A DNA stretch of 64,000 nucleotides. Origin: Sphingomonas sp. JC676. GTDB lineage: Bacteria; Pseudomonadota; Alphaproteobacteria; Sphingomonadales; Sphingomonadaceae. The position numbers and the translations under genes were made by a program. Below the pieces are notes generated by a model, which was given only the letters and a program-made list of their open reading frames with translations, did not search any database and was not told the origin of the DNA. The DNA lies in contig NZ_JACTGR010000003.1 of assembly GCF_014489075.1 (NCBI RefSeq), positions 386,501-450,500 of the forward strand, in the 5' to 3' direction. This document shows, in pieces, positions 18,519-27,293 of the stretch (positions are counted from its first letter, which is position 1; the number at the start of each line of letters is the position of its first letter).

Positions 18519-19469
18519 ATGTTAGATTCCCTCGCCGAAATCACGCCCGTCTCGATGGCGGACCAGCAATCCGATCCCGAAGGCTTCGCCCGGGCATTCG
18601 GCGAATCCTTCCAGCGCTTCGGCTTCGCCGTGGTCAGCGATCATGGCGTGCCCCATGCACTGATCGAGCGCGCCTGGGCGATGGCCAAGGCGTTCTTCGA
18701 TCTGCCGGAAGCCGGGAAGCGCAGCTATTTTGTCGAGGGCGGCGGCGGCGCACGCGGCTACACCCCGTTCAAGACCGAGATCGCCAAAGGAGCGCAATAT
18801 GTCGACCTGAAGGAATTCTGGCACGTCGGTCGCGAACTGGCCAAGGGTCACCGCTTCGAGGCGGAAATGGCGCCCAATATCTGGCCCGACCGTCCCGAAG
18901 GCTTTCGCGAGACCTTTCTCGAGCTGTTCCAGGCATTCGACGATGCCGGCGACAAGTTGCTCTCGGCGATCGCACGCTATCTGGGGCTCGCGCCGAACTG
19001 GTTCGACCCGGCGGTCAAGGACGGCAATTCTGTCCTCCGCCTACTCCACTATCCGCCGGTCGACGCCAACGCTCCTGAGGTCCGCGCCGGCGCGCATGAG
19101 GACATCAACCTGATCACCCTGCTGCTCGGTGCTGAGGAAGCCGGGCTCGAGCTGCTCGATCGCGACGGCAAGTGGCTGCCGATCAAGCCGCCCGAGGGTG
19201 CGATGGTCGTCAATGTCGGCGACATGCTCCAGCGGCTGACCAACCATGTCCTGCCCTCGACCACGCACCGCGTCGTCAATCCGCCGCCCGAGCGCCGCGG
19301 CAATTCGCGCTATTCGATGCCGTTCTTCCTGCACCCTGCGCCCGATTTCCTGATCGAGACGCTGCCGGGCTGCATCGGCGCGGATCGCCCGAACCGTTAC
19401 CCCGAGCCGATCACCGCGCATGACTATCTCCACGAGCGGCTTGTCGAGATCGGCCTGATCAAGAAGTAA
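18519..19469 (+). CDS. 2-oxoglutarate/Fe(II) oxygenase, isopenicillin-N-synthase-like
   Basis: 316 aa. An N-terminal DIOX_N-like part (FGESFQRFGFAVVSDHGVP) is followed by the double-stranded beta-helix. The iron triad is His193 and Asp195 (AGAHEDINL) plus His250 (STTHRVV), and the 2-oxoglutarate/substrate pair is Arg264 and Ser266 (SRYSMPFFLHP). It would oxidise a small substrate with O2; candidates include amino acids or hormone-like molecules, and the true one is unknown. GGAG precedes ATG 18519. The 226 bp before it hold no gene or clear promoter. Confidence 0.92.
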   Translation: MLDSLAEITPVSMADQQSDPEGFARAFGESFQRFGFAVVSDHGVPHALIERAWAMAKAFFDLPEAGKRSYFVEGGGGARGYTPFKTEIAKGAQYVDLKEFWHVGRELAKGHRFEAEMAPNIWPDRPEGFRETFLELFQAFDDAGDKLLSAIARYLGLAPNWFDPAVKDGNSVLRLLHYPPVDANAPEVRAGAHEDINLITLLLGAEEAGLELLDRDGKWLPIKPPEGAMVVNVGDMLQRLTNHVLPSTTHRVVNPPPERRGNSRYSMPFFLHPAPDFLIETLPGCIGADRPNRYPEPITAHDYLHERLVEIGLIKK

Positions 19470-19478
19470 ATCTTACTT

Positions 19479-19499
19479 CCCCTCCCAGAAAGGGAGGGG
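19479..19499. repeat. Hairpin CCCCTCCC/GGGAGGGG after the oxygenase gene
   Basis: CCCCTCCC (19479-19486) and GGGAGGGG (19492-19499) form an 8-bp stem with an AGAAA loop, 9 bp after the stop. A short motif CTAGGGATGGGT follows. It resembles the repeat at 15341 and may serve as a terminator. Confidence 0.55.
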
Positions 19500-19569
19500 C
19501 TAGGGATGGGTTTAGCGGCGGACGGGGCTCGATGCCCCGGCCGCCGCTTCCACCAGAACGGGGGCTGCA

Positions 19570-20862
19570 TTGACCGAACCACTACGCGTTGCATTGGCTG
19601 GCCTGGGCACCGTCGGCGGCGGGGTTATCCGCGTGCTCGATGCGAACGGCGAACTGATCGCACGGCGTGCCGGTCGGCCGATCGAAGTGGTCGCAGTCTC
19701 GGCGCGCGACCGCACCAAGGATCGCGGCGTCGACCTTTCCCGCTTCGACTGGGTCGATGACACGGCCGCCCTGGCGCATCATGAAAAGGCTGACGTGGTG
19801 GTCGAGCTGATCGGCGGATCGGACGGCCCCGCGCTCGCCCTCGCCCGCTCGACCTTCGCGCAGGGCAAGAGCTTCGTCACCGCCAACAAAGCGATGATCG
19901 CGCATCACGGGCTCGAGCTCGCCCGCGCCGCCGAAGCCGCCAATGTCGCGCTCAAGTTCGAAGCCGCGGTCGCGGGCGGCGTACCTGTCGTTAAGGGCCT
20001 GCGCGAGGGCGCTGCGGCGAATGTGATCGCCCGCGTTTATGGCATCCTCAACGGCACCTGCAATTTCATCCTGTCAAAGATGGAAGCCGAGGGCCGCGAC
20101 TTCGCCGATATCCTCGCCGAGGCGCAGCGGCTGGGCTATGCCGAGGCCGATCCGACCTTCGACATCGACGGCATCGACGCCGCGCACAAGCTCTCGATTC
20201 TCGCCAGCCTCGCGTTCGGCACCCAGCCAGCGTTCGACGATCTCAGCGCCGCCGGCATCCGCCACGTCATCGCCGCCGACATCGCCGAGGCCGCGGCACT
20301 CGGCTATCGCGTGCGCCTGCTCGGCGTCGCCGATGCCGGCCCGCACGGCCTGTTCCAGCGCGTCCATCCGCATCTCGTGCCGGTCAGCCACCCGCTGGCG
20401 CATGTCGTCGGATCGACCAATGCCGTCGTCGCCGAGGGCAATTTCGTCGGCCGGCTGCTGTTCCAGGGCGCCGGCGCCGGCGACGGCCCCACCGCCTCCG
20501 CCGTGGTCGCGGACCTCATCGACATCGCCCGCGGCGAATTCGGCCCGCCCTATGCGATGCCCGCCGACGCGCTCGCGGCACAGCCTCCCGCCGACAGCGG
20601 CGAGCGCCGCGGCCGCGCCTATGTCCGCTTCACCGTGGTCGACAAGGTCGGCGTGCTCGCCGAGATCGCCGCGGCAATGCGCGACGCCGGCGTCTCCATC
20701 GAGAGCCTGATCCAGCGCGGCGTGATGCCCGACGGCAGCGTGCTCGTCGCCATCGTCACCCATGAGGGGCCCGAGCGCAGCGTCGCCCAAGCACTGGACA
20801 AGCTGCGCGGCTCGTCCAGCCTGGCCGGCGAGCCGATGTGGATGCACATCCTGGACGATTGA
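19570..20862 (+). CDS. hom: Homoserine dehydrogenase
   Basis: 430 aa, normal for Hom with ACT domain. It reduces aspartate semialdehyde to homoserine, feeding threonine and methionine synthesis. The Rossmann start is LAGLGTVGGGVI; the catalytic domain has NKAMIAHHG, KFEAAVAGGVPV, GILNGTCNFIL and EADPTFDIDGIDAAHK (key Asp and Lys). An ACT domain occupies the last about 75 residues (VRFTVVDKVGVLAEIAAAM). The TTG at 19570 is used with a G-rich CGGGGGC just upstream. glpX follows after one small opposing gene. Confidence 0.96.
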   Translation: MTEPLRVALAGLGTVGGGVIRVLDANGELIARRAGRPIEVVAVSARDRTKDRGVDLSRFDWVDDTAALAHHEKADVVVELIGGSDGPALALARSTFAQGKSFVTANKAMIAHHGLELARAAEAANVALKFEAAVAGGVPVVKGLREGAAANVIARVYGILNGTCNFILSKMEAEGRDFADILAEAQRLGYAEADPTFDIDGIDAAHKLSILASLAFGTQPAFDDLSAAGIRHVIAADIAEAAALGYRVRLLGVADAGPHGLFQRVHPHLVPVSHPLAHVVGSTNAVVAEGNFVGRLLFQGAGAGDGPTASAVVADLIDIARGEFGPPYAMPADALAAQPPADSGERRGRAYVRFTVVDKVGVLAEIAAAMRDAGVSIESLIQRGVMPDGSVLVAIVTHEGPERSVAQALDKLRGSSSLAGEPMWMHILDD

Positions 20863-21243
20863 TCAGGGCGCCAGCGGACGCTCCGAAGTGTGCGTGCCGC
20901 CACCGCTATCGACCGTGACCCCCACGCCCACCGAGCCGCATCGGGCCATGAAGGCGCCCTTGCCGCAGGGCGCGAACCCTGCCGCGTCGCTGCTGAGGAG
21001 GTAATTCAGCCGTTCGCCCGAAGCCTCGCGTCCCGCGCTCGAGGTAATGAGCGGCACGCGATACCGGTCCGCATCGCGCCGGGCGCACACCACGATTTCG
21101 TTCTCATCCGCGGCCCGAGTGCAGGGAACGTCGGCGCGGGTCTTTTCGCGATACGCCTTCAGCGCCGCCTCGATGCTGACATCCTGGGCAAGCAGCAGAA
21201 GCACCGGTAGCAGCATGGGCAGGTCCCGAATCGCGAGATTCAT
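20863..21243 (-). CDS. Small exported hypothetical protein with four Cys
   Basis: 126 aa. A hydrophobic N-terminus (MLLPVLLLLAQ) suggests export; the annotated ATG at 21243 or the one at 21216 could be the start. The mature region has DENEIVVCARRDADRYRVPL, a stretch I associate with many uncharacterised sphingomonad proteins, and four cysteines that could make two disulfides. Function is unknown. Its stop abuts the hom stop exactly (20862/20863), and the gene sits opposite hom and glpX. Confidence 0.65.
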   Translation of the reverse strand: MNLAIRDLPMLLPVLLLLAQDVSIEAALKAYREKTRADVPCTRAADENEIVVCARRDADRYRVPLITSSAGREASGERLNYLLSSDAAGFAPCGKGAFMARCGSVGVGVTVDSGGGTHTSERPLAP

Positions 21244-21293
21244 ACGCTAGCGCAACGATGTGGCGGAAATAGGAAAGACCTGACAACGTTAGC

Positions 21294-22328
21294 ATGGTCG
21301 ACATCAACGAGCGCGCCGCCTATCGCCGCGACGAAATCATAGAGGCTTTCCACGACATGCAGCAGACCGCCAGCCACATGCTCGACCGCGTCCTCGTGCT
21401 CGAGATGGTGCGTGTAACCGAAGCCGCGGCGATCGCCGCCTCCACCCTGGTCGGGCGCGGCGATGAGAAGGCCGCGGACCATGCCGCGGTCGAGGCGATG
21501 CGCGACGCCCTCAACAAGCTCTATCTCGACGGCACCGTGGTGATCGGTGAGGGCGAGCGTGACGAGGCGCCGATGCTGTTCATCGGCGAGAAGGTCGGCG
21601 CCGCACAGGGCAAGGGGCCCAAGATCGACATCGCCCTCGATCCGCTCGAAGGCACCACGATCTGCGCCAAGGCCGGCCCCAACGCGCTGGCGGTGCTCGC
21701 GGTCGCCGAGCAGGGCGGTCTGCTCAACGCCCCCGACGTCTATATGGACAAGATCGCGGTCGGCCCGGGCTATCCCGAGGGTGTGATCGACCTCAACCGG
21801 ACGCCGACCGAGAACGTGCACGCAATCGCCGCCGCCAAGGGCGTCGCGCCGCACGAGATCATCGCCTGCGTGCTCGATCGCCCGCGCCACGAGGCGCTGA
21901 TCGCCGAGCTGCGCACGATCGGTTGCGGTGTCGTGTTGATCGGTGACGGCGATGTCGCCGGCGTTATCGCGACGACCAATCCCGACACGACGATCGACGT
22001 CTATATGGGCACCGGCGGCGCACCCGAAGGGGTGCTCGCCTGCGCGGCTCTGCGCTGCGTCGGCGGACAGTTTAAGGGCCGGCTGCTGTTCCGCAACGAC
22101 GACGAGCGCGGCCGCGCGCGCAAATGGGGCATCGAGGATCTCGACAAGGTCTATGACCTGACCGAGCTCGCCAAGGGCGACTGCATCTTCGCCGCCACCG
22201 GCGTGACCGACGGCTCGCTGCTCCAGGGCGTCAAGCGCATGAAGGGCAAGATGACCACCGAGAGCGTCGTCATGCGCGCGAGCTCGGGCACGGTGCGCTG
22301 GGTGAAGGGCGAGCACCGGATCGGCTGA
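21294..22328 (+). CDS. glpX: Class II fructose-1,6-bisphosphatase
   Basis: 344 aa. It hydrolyses fructose-1,6-bisphosphate in gluconeogenesis. GlpX motifs are VVIGEGERDEAPMLFIGE and DIALDPLEGTTICAKAGPNA (metal-binding acidic residues), then LDRPRHEALI, LIGDGDVAG, and YMGTGGAPEGVLACAAL near the substrate pocket. ATG 21294 follows the gene order hom-glpX seen in many alphaproteobacteria, where recJ often follows; here a CPBP protease gene begins in the stop codon instead. Confidence 0.96.
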   Translation: MVDINERAAYRRDEIIEAFHDMQQTASHMLDRVLVLEMVRVTEAAAIAASTLVGRGDEKAADHAAVEAMRDALNKLYLDGTVVIGEGERDEAPMLFIGEKVGAAQGKGPKIDIALDPLEGTTICAKAGPNALAVLAVAEQGGLLNAPDVYMDKIAVGPGYPEGVIDLNRTPTENVHAIAAAKGVAPHEIIACVLDRPRHEALIAELRTIGCGVVLIGDGDVAGVIATTNPDTTIDVYMGTGGAPEGVLACAALRCVGGQFKGRLLFRNDDERGRARKWGIEDLDKVYDLTELAKGDCIFAATGVTDGSLLQGVKRMKGKMTTESVVMRASSGTVRWVKGEHRIG

Positions 22329-23065
22329 TGCTGCTCGCCGCGCTGCTGCTTGCGGTGGCGATCGGCGCCTACGCGCATTTCGTGCGGCATGACGCGAGGG
22401 TCTTCTCCCGCTTCAAGACGGTGACCGAAACGCAGGCACGCCAGCGCGTTTTCCTGCGCTGGACGTGGCAGGCCGCGGCTTATTTCCTCGGCATGCCTCT
22501 GATCGGGCTCGCGCTGCTCGGACGGATCGAGGCGCTATGGTCCTTCCCCGCCGAATTCGCCCCGGCGGCGACGGATATGCCCGAGATCGGCGATATGTCG
22601 GCCGGCTTTATCGGTGCGCTGGCTGGAGCGGTATTCGCCGGAGGCGTGATCGGCGGCGTCCTGGCGTCGCGCAGGCGCAAGCCCGCCAAACCACGCAAGG
22701 CGATCGACATCGACGCGATGATCCCGCGCAACCGCGCCGAGACCCTGCGCGTCGCGTTGCTCGGAGCGAATGCCGCGCTCACCGAGGAAGTCTGCTTCCG
22801 GCTCTATATCCCGCTCCTCTTCATGCCGCTCGGGGCCAGCCCCTGGATCGGCTTCGGGGCGGCGGCGCTGCTGTTCGGGGCGATGCACCGCTACCAGGGC
22901 TGGCTGGGCGTGGTCTTGACGAGCCTACTCGGCATGATGTTCGCCTTCGCCTATCTCGCCTCCGGCGGCCTTGCACTACCGATCCTTCTCCATCTGCTGC
23001 TCAACTGGAACGGGCTGATCCTCCGCCCCATGATCAAGGCGCTGGCCTCGCGCCGCGCCGATTGA
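22328..23065 (+). CDS. CPBP-family intramembrane protease
   Basis: 245 aa with several hydrophobic helices. The three Abi/CPBP signatures are present: the EE motif in LTEEVCFRLYIPL, the FxxxH motif in LLFGAMHRYQGW, and the terminal HLLLNW motif. These proteins are glutamate-type intramembrane endopeptidases, related to CAAX processing enzymes. The loop SRRRKPAKPRKAIDIDAMIP is cytoplasmic and basic. The ATG overlaps the last base of the glpX stop (TGATG), so expression is translationally coupled. Confidence 0.9.
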   Translation: MLLAALLLAVAIGAYAHFVRHDARVFSRFKTVTETQARQRVFLRWTWQAAAYFLGMPLIGLALLGRIEALWSFPAEFAPAATDMPEIGDMSAGFIGALAGAVFAGGVIGGVLASRRRKPAKPRKAIDIDAMIPRNRAETLRVALLGANAALTEEVCFRLYIPLLFMPLGASPWIGFGAAALLFGAMHRYQGWLGVVLTSLLGMMFAFAYLASGGLALPILLHLLLNWNGLILRPMIKALASRRAD

Positions 23066-23117
23066 CAGGCGGCGCGGCCCCCCTTCTAGTCCGCGCCAAA
23101 CTCGGATGGAGGATCGC

Positions 23118-24965
23118 ATGAAGAAGCGGATGTTGGTTGTTCTGGCGCTGAGCACCGCCGCCCTGCCGCTGACATCGGCCCCCGCCCGCCAAGGCCAGAC
23201 TGCCCCGTCCGAATCGCCCTTCATCCTCGAAGAGGCGATGATCCCGATGCGCGACGGGGCCAAGCTCCACACCGTGATCCTGCGTCCGCGCAACCAGACT
23301 GGTCCGTTACCGATCATGTTTGGCCGCACGCCCTATGGCACGTCGAACCAAGCGCCCCGCTCCATTCCCGCGAGCTGGGCGGCGCTGGCGAAGGACGGCT
23401 ATATCTTCGTCAACCAGGACATGCGCGGCCGCTTCACCTCCGAAGGCGGCCCCTTCACGCTCTCGACCGAGATCAAGACCGGCAAGGGCGCGGTCGACGA
23501 AGCCACCGACGCCTATGATTCGATCGACTGGCTGGTGAAGCATGTCGCCAACAACAACGGCAAGGTTGGGATGTTCGGCGTGTCGTACCCCGGCTTCGCC
23601 GCCGCGGCGGCGCTTGCCCGGCCGCATCCCGCGCTGAAGGCGGTCAGCCCGCAGGCGGCGTGGATCGATTACTGGATGAACGACGACCTGCACCGCTACG
23701 GCGCGATGCGGCTCACCTATGCCACCGACTGGGTCTCCAGCCTGCAGATGGCCAAGGACAATTGGGAATTCCCGTACGACCGCTTCGATACCTACCAGTG
23801 GTTCCTCGAGGCTGGTTCGCCCGCCGATATCGAAGCAAAGTACTTCAAGGGCGGATCGCCGCGCTACCGGGAGATGATCGATCATCCCGACTATGACGAT
23901 CACTGGAAGAAGCAGCGCTGGTCCGACAGCCTGAAGCGCACCACCGTCCCGACCCTCAACGTCGCCGGCTATTGGGACCAGGAGGATCCCTGGGGCAGCT
24001 GGAAGATCTTCGAGAAGCAGAAGCAGGACGATCCCAAGGGCCTGTCGCTGATGGTCGCCGGCCCCTGGGCGCACGGCACCTGGCGCTCGCCCGCCAATGC
24101 GCTGGGCCGCATCCCGTTCGGCGTCGACAGCGGCACCCAGTTCATGGAGCAGGTCGAGGCGCCCTTCTTCGCCTATTGGCTGCACGGCAAGGGCACCAAG
24201 CCCGACTATGCGCTCAAGAGCTTCCAGAGCGGATCTTGGCAGTGGAAGACCTATGCCAAATATCCGCTGCCCGAGGCCAAGGCGACCAGCCTCTATCTGC
24301 ACGCCAACGGATCGCTGAGCTTCGACGCGCCGGCGGCGGGCGAGGCGTGCCGCGACTATGTCTCCGATCCCGCGCGGCCGGTGCCGTTCCGGGTGCATCC
24401 GATGTCCGCCACCTATGCGACGCCCGACTGGCGCTGGTGGGAAGCGGAGGACCAGCGCTTCGTCGACGATCGGCCCGACGTGCTCAGCTATGCCAGCGCA
24501 CCGCTCGATGCCGACCTAACGATCACCGGCAATGTCGCCGCCAAGCTGATGGCTTCGACCAGCGGCACCGACAGCGATTTCGTGGTCAAGCTGATCGACG
24601 TCTTTCCGGAGGACTATGAGCAGACCGGCCGCCAGCCCGGCGCCTATGCCAGATCGCTGAACGGCTATGAGCTGCCCATCGCGATGGAGATCCGGCGCGG
24701 CCGCTATCTCCAGTCGTTCGAGAAAGCGACGCCGCTGGTGCCGAACCAGGTAATCGCATGGGACGTGCCGCTCAGGGACCACGACCATGTCTTCAAGAAG
24801 GGCCACCGGCTGATGGTCCAGGTCCAGTCGAGCTGGTTCCCGGTGATCGACCGCAACCCGCAAAAATTCGTGCCGAACATCTACAAGGCGAAGCCCGAGG
24901 ACTATCAGAAGGCGACGCAGAAGGTGTGCTCAGGCTCGGCGGTGATGCTGCCGGTGGTCAAATAG
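23118..24965 (+). CDS. CocE/NonD-type hydrolase (X-Pro dipeptidyl-peptidase S15 family)
   Basis: 615 aa. A signal peptide (MKKRMLVVLALSTAALPLTSAPA) places it in the periplasm or outside. The alpha/beta-hydrolase nucleophile elbow is GVSYPG in KVGMFGVSYPGFAAA, with the early block IPMRDGAKLHTVILRP. The C-terminal jelly-roll domain is shown by LTITGNVAAKLMASTSGTDS and HRLMVQVQSSWFPVIDRNPQ. Relatives cleave acyl esters such as cocaine, glutaryl-7-ACA, or amide bonds. GGAGGA lies directly before ATG 23118. Substrate unknown. Confidence 0.93.
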   Translation: MKKRMLVVLALSTAALPLTSAPARQGQTAPSESPFILEEAMIPMRDGAKLHTVILRPRNQTGPLPIMFGRTPYGTSNQAPRSIPASWAALAKDGYIFVNQDMRGRFTSEGGPFTLSTEIKTGKGAVDEATDAYDSIDWLVKHVANNNGKVGMFGVSYPGFAAAAALARPHPALKAVSPQAAWIDYWMNDDLHRYGAMRLTYATDWVSSLQMAKDNWEFPYDRFDTYQWFLEAGSPADIEAKYFKGGSPRYREMIDHPDYDDHWKKQRWSDSLKRTTVPTLNVAGYWDQEDPWGSWKIFEKQKQDDPKGLSLMVAGPWAHGTWRSPANALGRIPFGVDSGTQFMEQVEAPFFAYWLHGKGTKPDYALKSFQSGSWQWKTYAKYPLPEAKATSLYLHANGSLSFDAPAAGEACRDYVSDPARPVPFRVHPMSATYATPDWRWWEAEDQRFVDDRPDVLSYASAPLDADLTITGNVAAKLMASTSGTDSDFVVKLIDVFPEDYEQTGRQPGAYARSLNGYELPIAMEIRRGRYLQSFEKATPLVPNQVIAWDVPLRDHDHVFKKGHRLMVQVQSSWFPVIDRNPQKFVPNIYKAKPEDYQKATQKVCSGSAVMLPVVK

Positions 24966-24976
24966 CGGCCGGCCGG

Positions 24977-24999
24977 GCCGAATCGGCGTGCGATTCGGC
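24977..24999 (+). terminator. Hairpin after the CocE-like gene
   Basis: GCCGAATCG (24977-24985) pairs perfectly with CGATTCGGC (24991-24999) over a 5-nt loop, 11 bp past the stop at 24965. There is no T run. The rest of the gap to 25229 holds no gene I can support. Confidence 0.55.
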
Positions 25000-25229
25000 G
25001 CTTCCGTGCTCTGCAGACTAAAATCGTAAAAAATCCGTGGCTTTTTCCGATTCCGGGCCACGATCGGTCGGCGCCAAGTTGACACGGTTGACACCTACTA
25101 TGCGGAAAAACATTCCTCCCCGGAATTCCGCGCTTTTGGTGACCTCGACGATAAGAAAGAGCCGGCCGGAGGATTGCAGGCGAAATCCTACATTCCAAGC
25201 CTCCGCGCCGCCCCCCAGATCGCGCAGGT

Positions 25230-26408
25230 TCAGGTGAAGATGAAATCGGCGGCTGTGATGCTATGAGCAGTCAGCGTGCCCGATGGATCGGCAAGGTCGA
25301 TGTGGAACGCCACGCCTGCCGAGGTGACGACATCCACGCTGACATCGCCGTTGGCTAGGTCGTGCGCAAAGACCGTGCCCGCCTGCCCGCCGCTCTTGAA
25401 TGCGGTGACGCCCAACTTCTCCAGCACGATCTTGTCGATCCCGTCCTGGAAGTCCTCGATGCGGTCGCCGCCGTCGAGCGCACCGGCGCCCTTGAAGATG
25501 AACCAGTCCGCCCCGGCATCGCCCCAGAGCTGATCCGCGCCCAGTTCGCCGAACAATTTGTCGACGCCCGTACCGCCATGGATCCGGTCCGCGCCGTCGC
25601 CGCCGAGCATGTAATCGTCGCCGTCGCCGCCGAACATCTGGTCGTTGCCGGCCTCGCCATTCATGTTGTCGGCGTCGTTGCCGCCCTCCATGTAATCGTT
25701 GCCCGCACCGGCCTGCAGATTGTCGCGCCCGTCGCCGCCGAGCAGCACGTCCGCGCCGTTCTCGGCCGAGAGGATGTCGTCGCCGGCATTGCCTTCGAGC
25801 CAATTGTCGCCGTCGCCGCCATCGACCCGGTCATTGCCGTCGCCGCCATAGACATGGTCGTTGCCCGACTGGCCCTTGAGCTTGTCATTGCCGCCTTCGC
25901 CATAGATGGTGTCATTGCCCGCGCCGCCGCCGACCGCCTGGGTGGTCAACAGTCCCGTCGCGGGATTGATCTCGTTGAGGAAGCCGTCGTCGCCCGCGCC
26001 GGCATAGATGATGTCGTCGCCAAAGCCGCCATCGATATAGTCGCGGCCATCGCCGGCGTAGATGGTGTCGTTGCCGGCATCGCCGAGAATCTGGTCGTGC
26101 CCGATCCCGCCGTCGATGTAATCGTCATTGTCGCCACCGGAGATGATGTCGTTGCCGTCGGCGCCGATCAGCCGGTCGTTGCCCACGCCGCCATCAAGCC
26201 GGTCATTGCCATTCTCGCCGTAGAGATAGTCGGCGCCGGCCCCGCCGATCAGATAGTCATTGCCGTCGCCGCCATAGATGTCGTCGTCGCCGTTGCCGCC
26301 GTTGACCTGATCTGCGCCCGCCTTGGCGAGAATCAGATCGTTCAGGCTCGTGCCCTGAATGATATCGCCATTCAGCGTGCCCTGAATCGTATTTGCGAAA
26401 GTCCTCAT
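25230..26408 (-). CDS. RTX calcium-binding repeat protein
   Basis: 392 aa from ATG 26408 (a TTG at 26429 is possible). After a short N-terminus (MRTFANTIQGTLNGDIIQGT) the protein is almost entirely GGxGxDxx nonapeptide repeats, more than 20 of them, which fold into calcium-loaded beta-rolls. The last about 80 residues (DWFIFKGAGALDGGDRIEDF onward) have the character of a type I secretion end domain. No signal peptide, no catalytic domain and no type I secretion genes nearby are visible. It is probably exported by a system encoded elsewhere. A surface-layer or adhesion role is inference. Confidence 0.9.
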   Translation of the reverse strand: MRTFANTIQGTLNGDIIQGTSLNDLILAKAGADQVNGGNGDDDIYGGDGNDYLIGGAGADYLYGENGNDRLDGGVGNDRLIGADGNDIISGGDNDDYIDGGIGHDQILGDAGNDTIYAGDGRDYIDGGFGDDIIYAGAGDDGFLNEINPATGLLTTQAVGGGAGNDTIYGEGGNDKLKGQSGNDHVYGGDGNDRVDGGDGDNWLEGNAGDDILSAENGADVLLGGDGRDNLQAGAGNDYMEGGNDADNMNGEAGNDQMFGGDGDDYMLGGDGADRIHGGTGVDKLFGELGADQLWGDAGADWFIFKGAGALDGGDRIEDFQDGIDKIVLEKLGVTAFKSGGQAGTVFAHDLANGDVSVDVVTSAGVAFHIDLADPSGTLTAHSITAADFIFT

Positions 26409-26625
26409 GTCCACCCGCTCTATGCTCAACCATTAACCCGCCGAACGGCTCTTCAGGAGGAGCCCGCTTCAACAAGGAGTACTTCCAACCGACAACCGTC
26501 CCGAAGGCCATAGGCTTTCGATCACTGGAGCACAGGGCGAGGCGGGCCGAAGCCGGGGCCTGAAAGGAAAATGTGGTCTGTCCGTTAACCCCCATTCCCG
26601 GACGTGCAGAGACGGCCCATCGGGG

Positions 26626-27222
26626 TCACGTACCGGACGGCGACTCGCGCTTGCGCCGCCGAAACTCCGCCACCTTGGCTTTGTTGCCGCAGGCGGACAT
26701 CGAGCACCAACGGCGATCGCCCGAACGCGAGGTATCGACGAAGAAGATCGTACATGTCGATGACTGGCATTGACGGATGTGCGCGGCGTTCTCGCCGCCG
26801 AACAGATGCACCGCCTCTCTCGCCAGGAACGACAACAGCCCTGCGACCGATCCATCCATCGCCACACTGCCGTCCGCGCGCAGCACCGGAGCCGCGGCAG
26901 GAGCCGCAGCAATCCGGTTGAGCACGTCACGCGCATCGGCGTCGAGAGCCGCCCCCCCCAAGCCGCCGGCAAGAACGAAGATCGCTTCCCGCAAGGCGCG
27001 CGCTGTCGCCAAGTCCGCCTCGGCCGCACCAGGCGACGACTTCACCAGCCCTGCCGATACCAGCCAGCGGTCGAGATCTACCGGCGCTGCCAGCAACTCG
27101 CGCGGTGCGGGCTTCAGTCTGGCCTGAAGCGTCGCTGCCAGATCGATAGCGGCGCTGCCGCCCCGGAACCGAAAGCCGTCCCGGTCCTCAGGGAGGGAAA
27201 CCGCCGCGCGATGTTTTGACAT
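26626..27222 (-). CDS. CGNR zinc-finger transcription regulator with ABATE domain
   Basis: 198 aa. The N-terminal part (FRFRGGSAAIDLAATLQARL, WLVSAGLVKSSPGAAEADLA, ALREAIFVLAGGL) is the ABATE-like ligand domain. The C-terminal zinc finger is QCQSSTCTIFFVDTSRSGDR and WCSMSACGNKAKVAEFRRRK, with the diagnostic CGNK version of CGNR. Its GAGG ribosome-binding site lies in an inverted repeat that touches the ATG at 27222. It is divergent from the lipocalin-like gene, and I infer that it controls that promoter and its own. Confidence 0.92.
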   Translation of the reverse strand: MSKHRAAVSLPEDRDGFRFRGGSAAIDLAATLQARLKPAPRELLAAPVDLDRWLVSAGLVKSSPGAAEADLATARALREAIFVLAGGLGGAALDADARDVLNRIAAAPAAAPVLRADGSVAMDGSVAGLLSFLAREAVHLFGGENAAHIRQCQSSTCTIFFVDTSRSGDRRWCSMSACGNKAKVAEFRRRKRESPSGT

Positions 27223-27280
27223 GTAACCTCATTGACAGGTTTCCAAAGATGGCACAATAGTAACCTATCAATAGGGTTAC
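27223..27280. promoter_or_regulatory. Paired operator-like inverted repeats between CGNR regulator and lipocalin-like gene
   Basis: Site 1 at 27223-27241 begins GTAACCT and ends AGGTT. Site 2 at 27260-27280 begins GTAACCT and ends AGGGTTAC. Both start with the same heptamer and are imperfect palindromes spaced 37 bp start to start. TTGACA (27232-27237), a candidate -35, lies inside site 1; CACAAT (27253-27258) or AATAGT (27256-27261) could be the -10. This arrangement fits autorepression and control of the rightward operon. Confidence 0.6.
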
Positions 27281-27293
27281 ACAGGAGATTCTC

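Noticed and set aside
22328..23065. recJ expected after hom-glpX
   Set aside because: The frame encodes a CPBP-type membrane protease with its three motifs and no DHH motif, so recJ is simply not here.
25079..25101. Two copies of TTGACA followed by TACTAT as a strong promoter
   Set aside because: Spacing from the first box to TACTAT is only 11 bp, and a rightward promoter here would run into the 3' end of the RTX gene on the other strand.
25362..26513. 383-codon open frame antisense to the RTX gene
   Set aside because: Its Val/Ala/Ile repeats are the complement of the GGxGxD repeats; not an independent gene.
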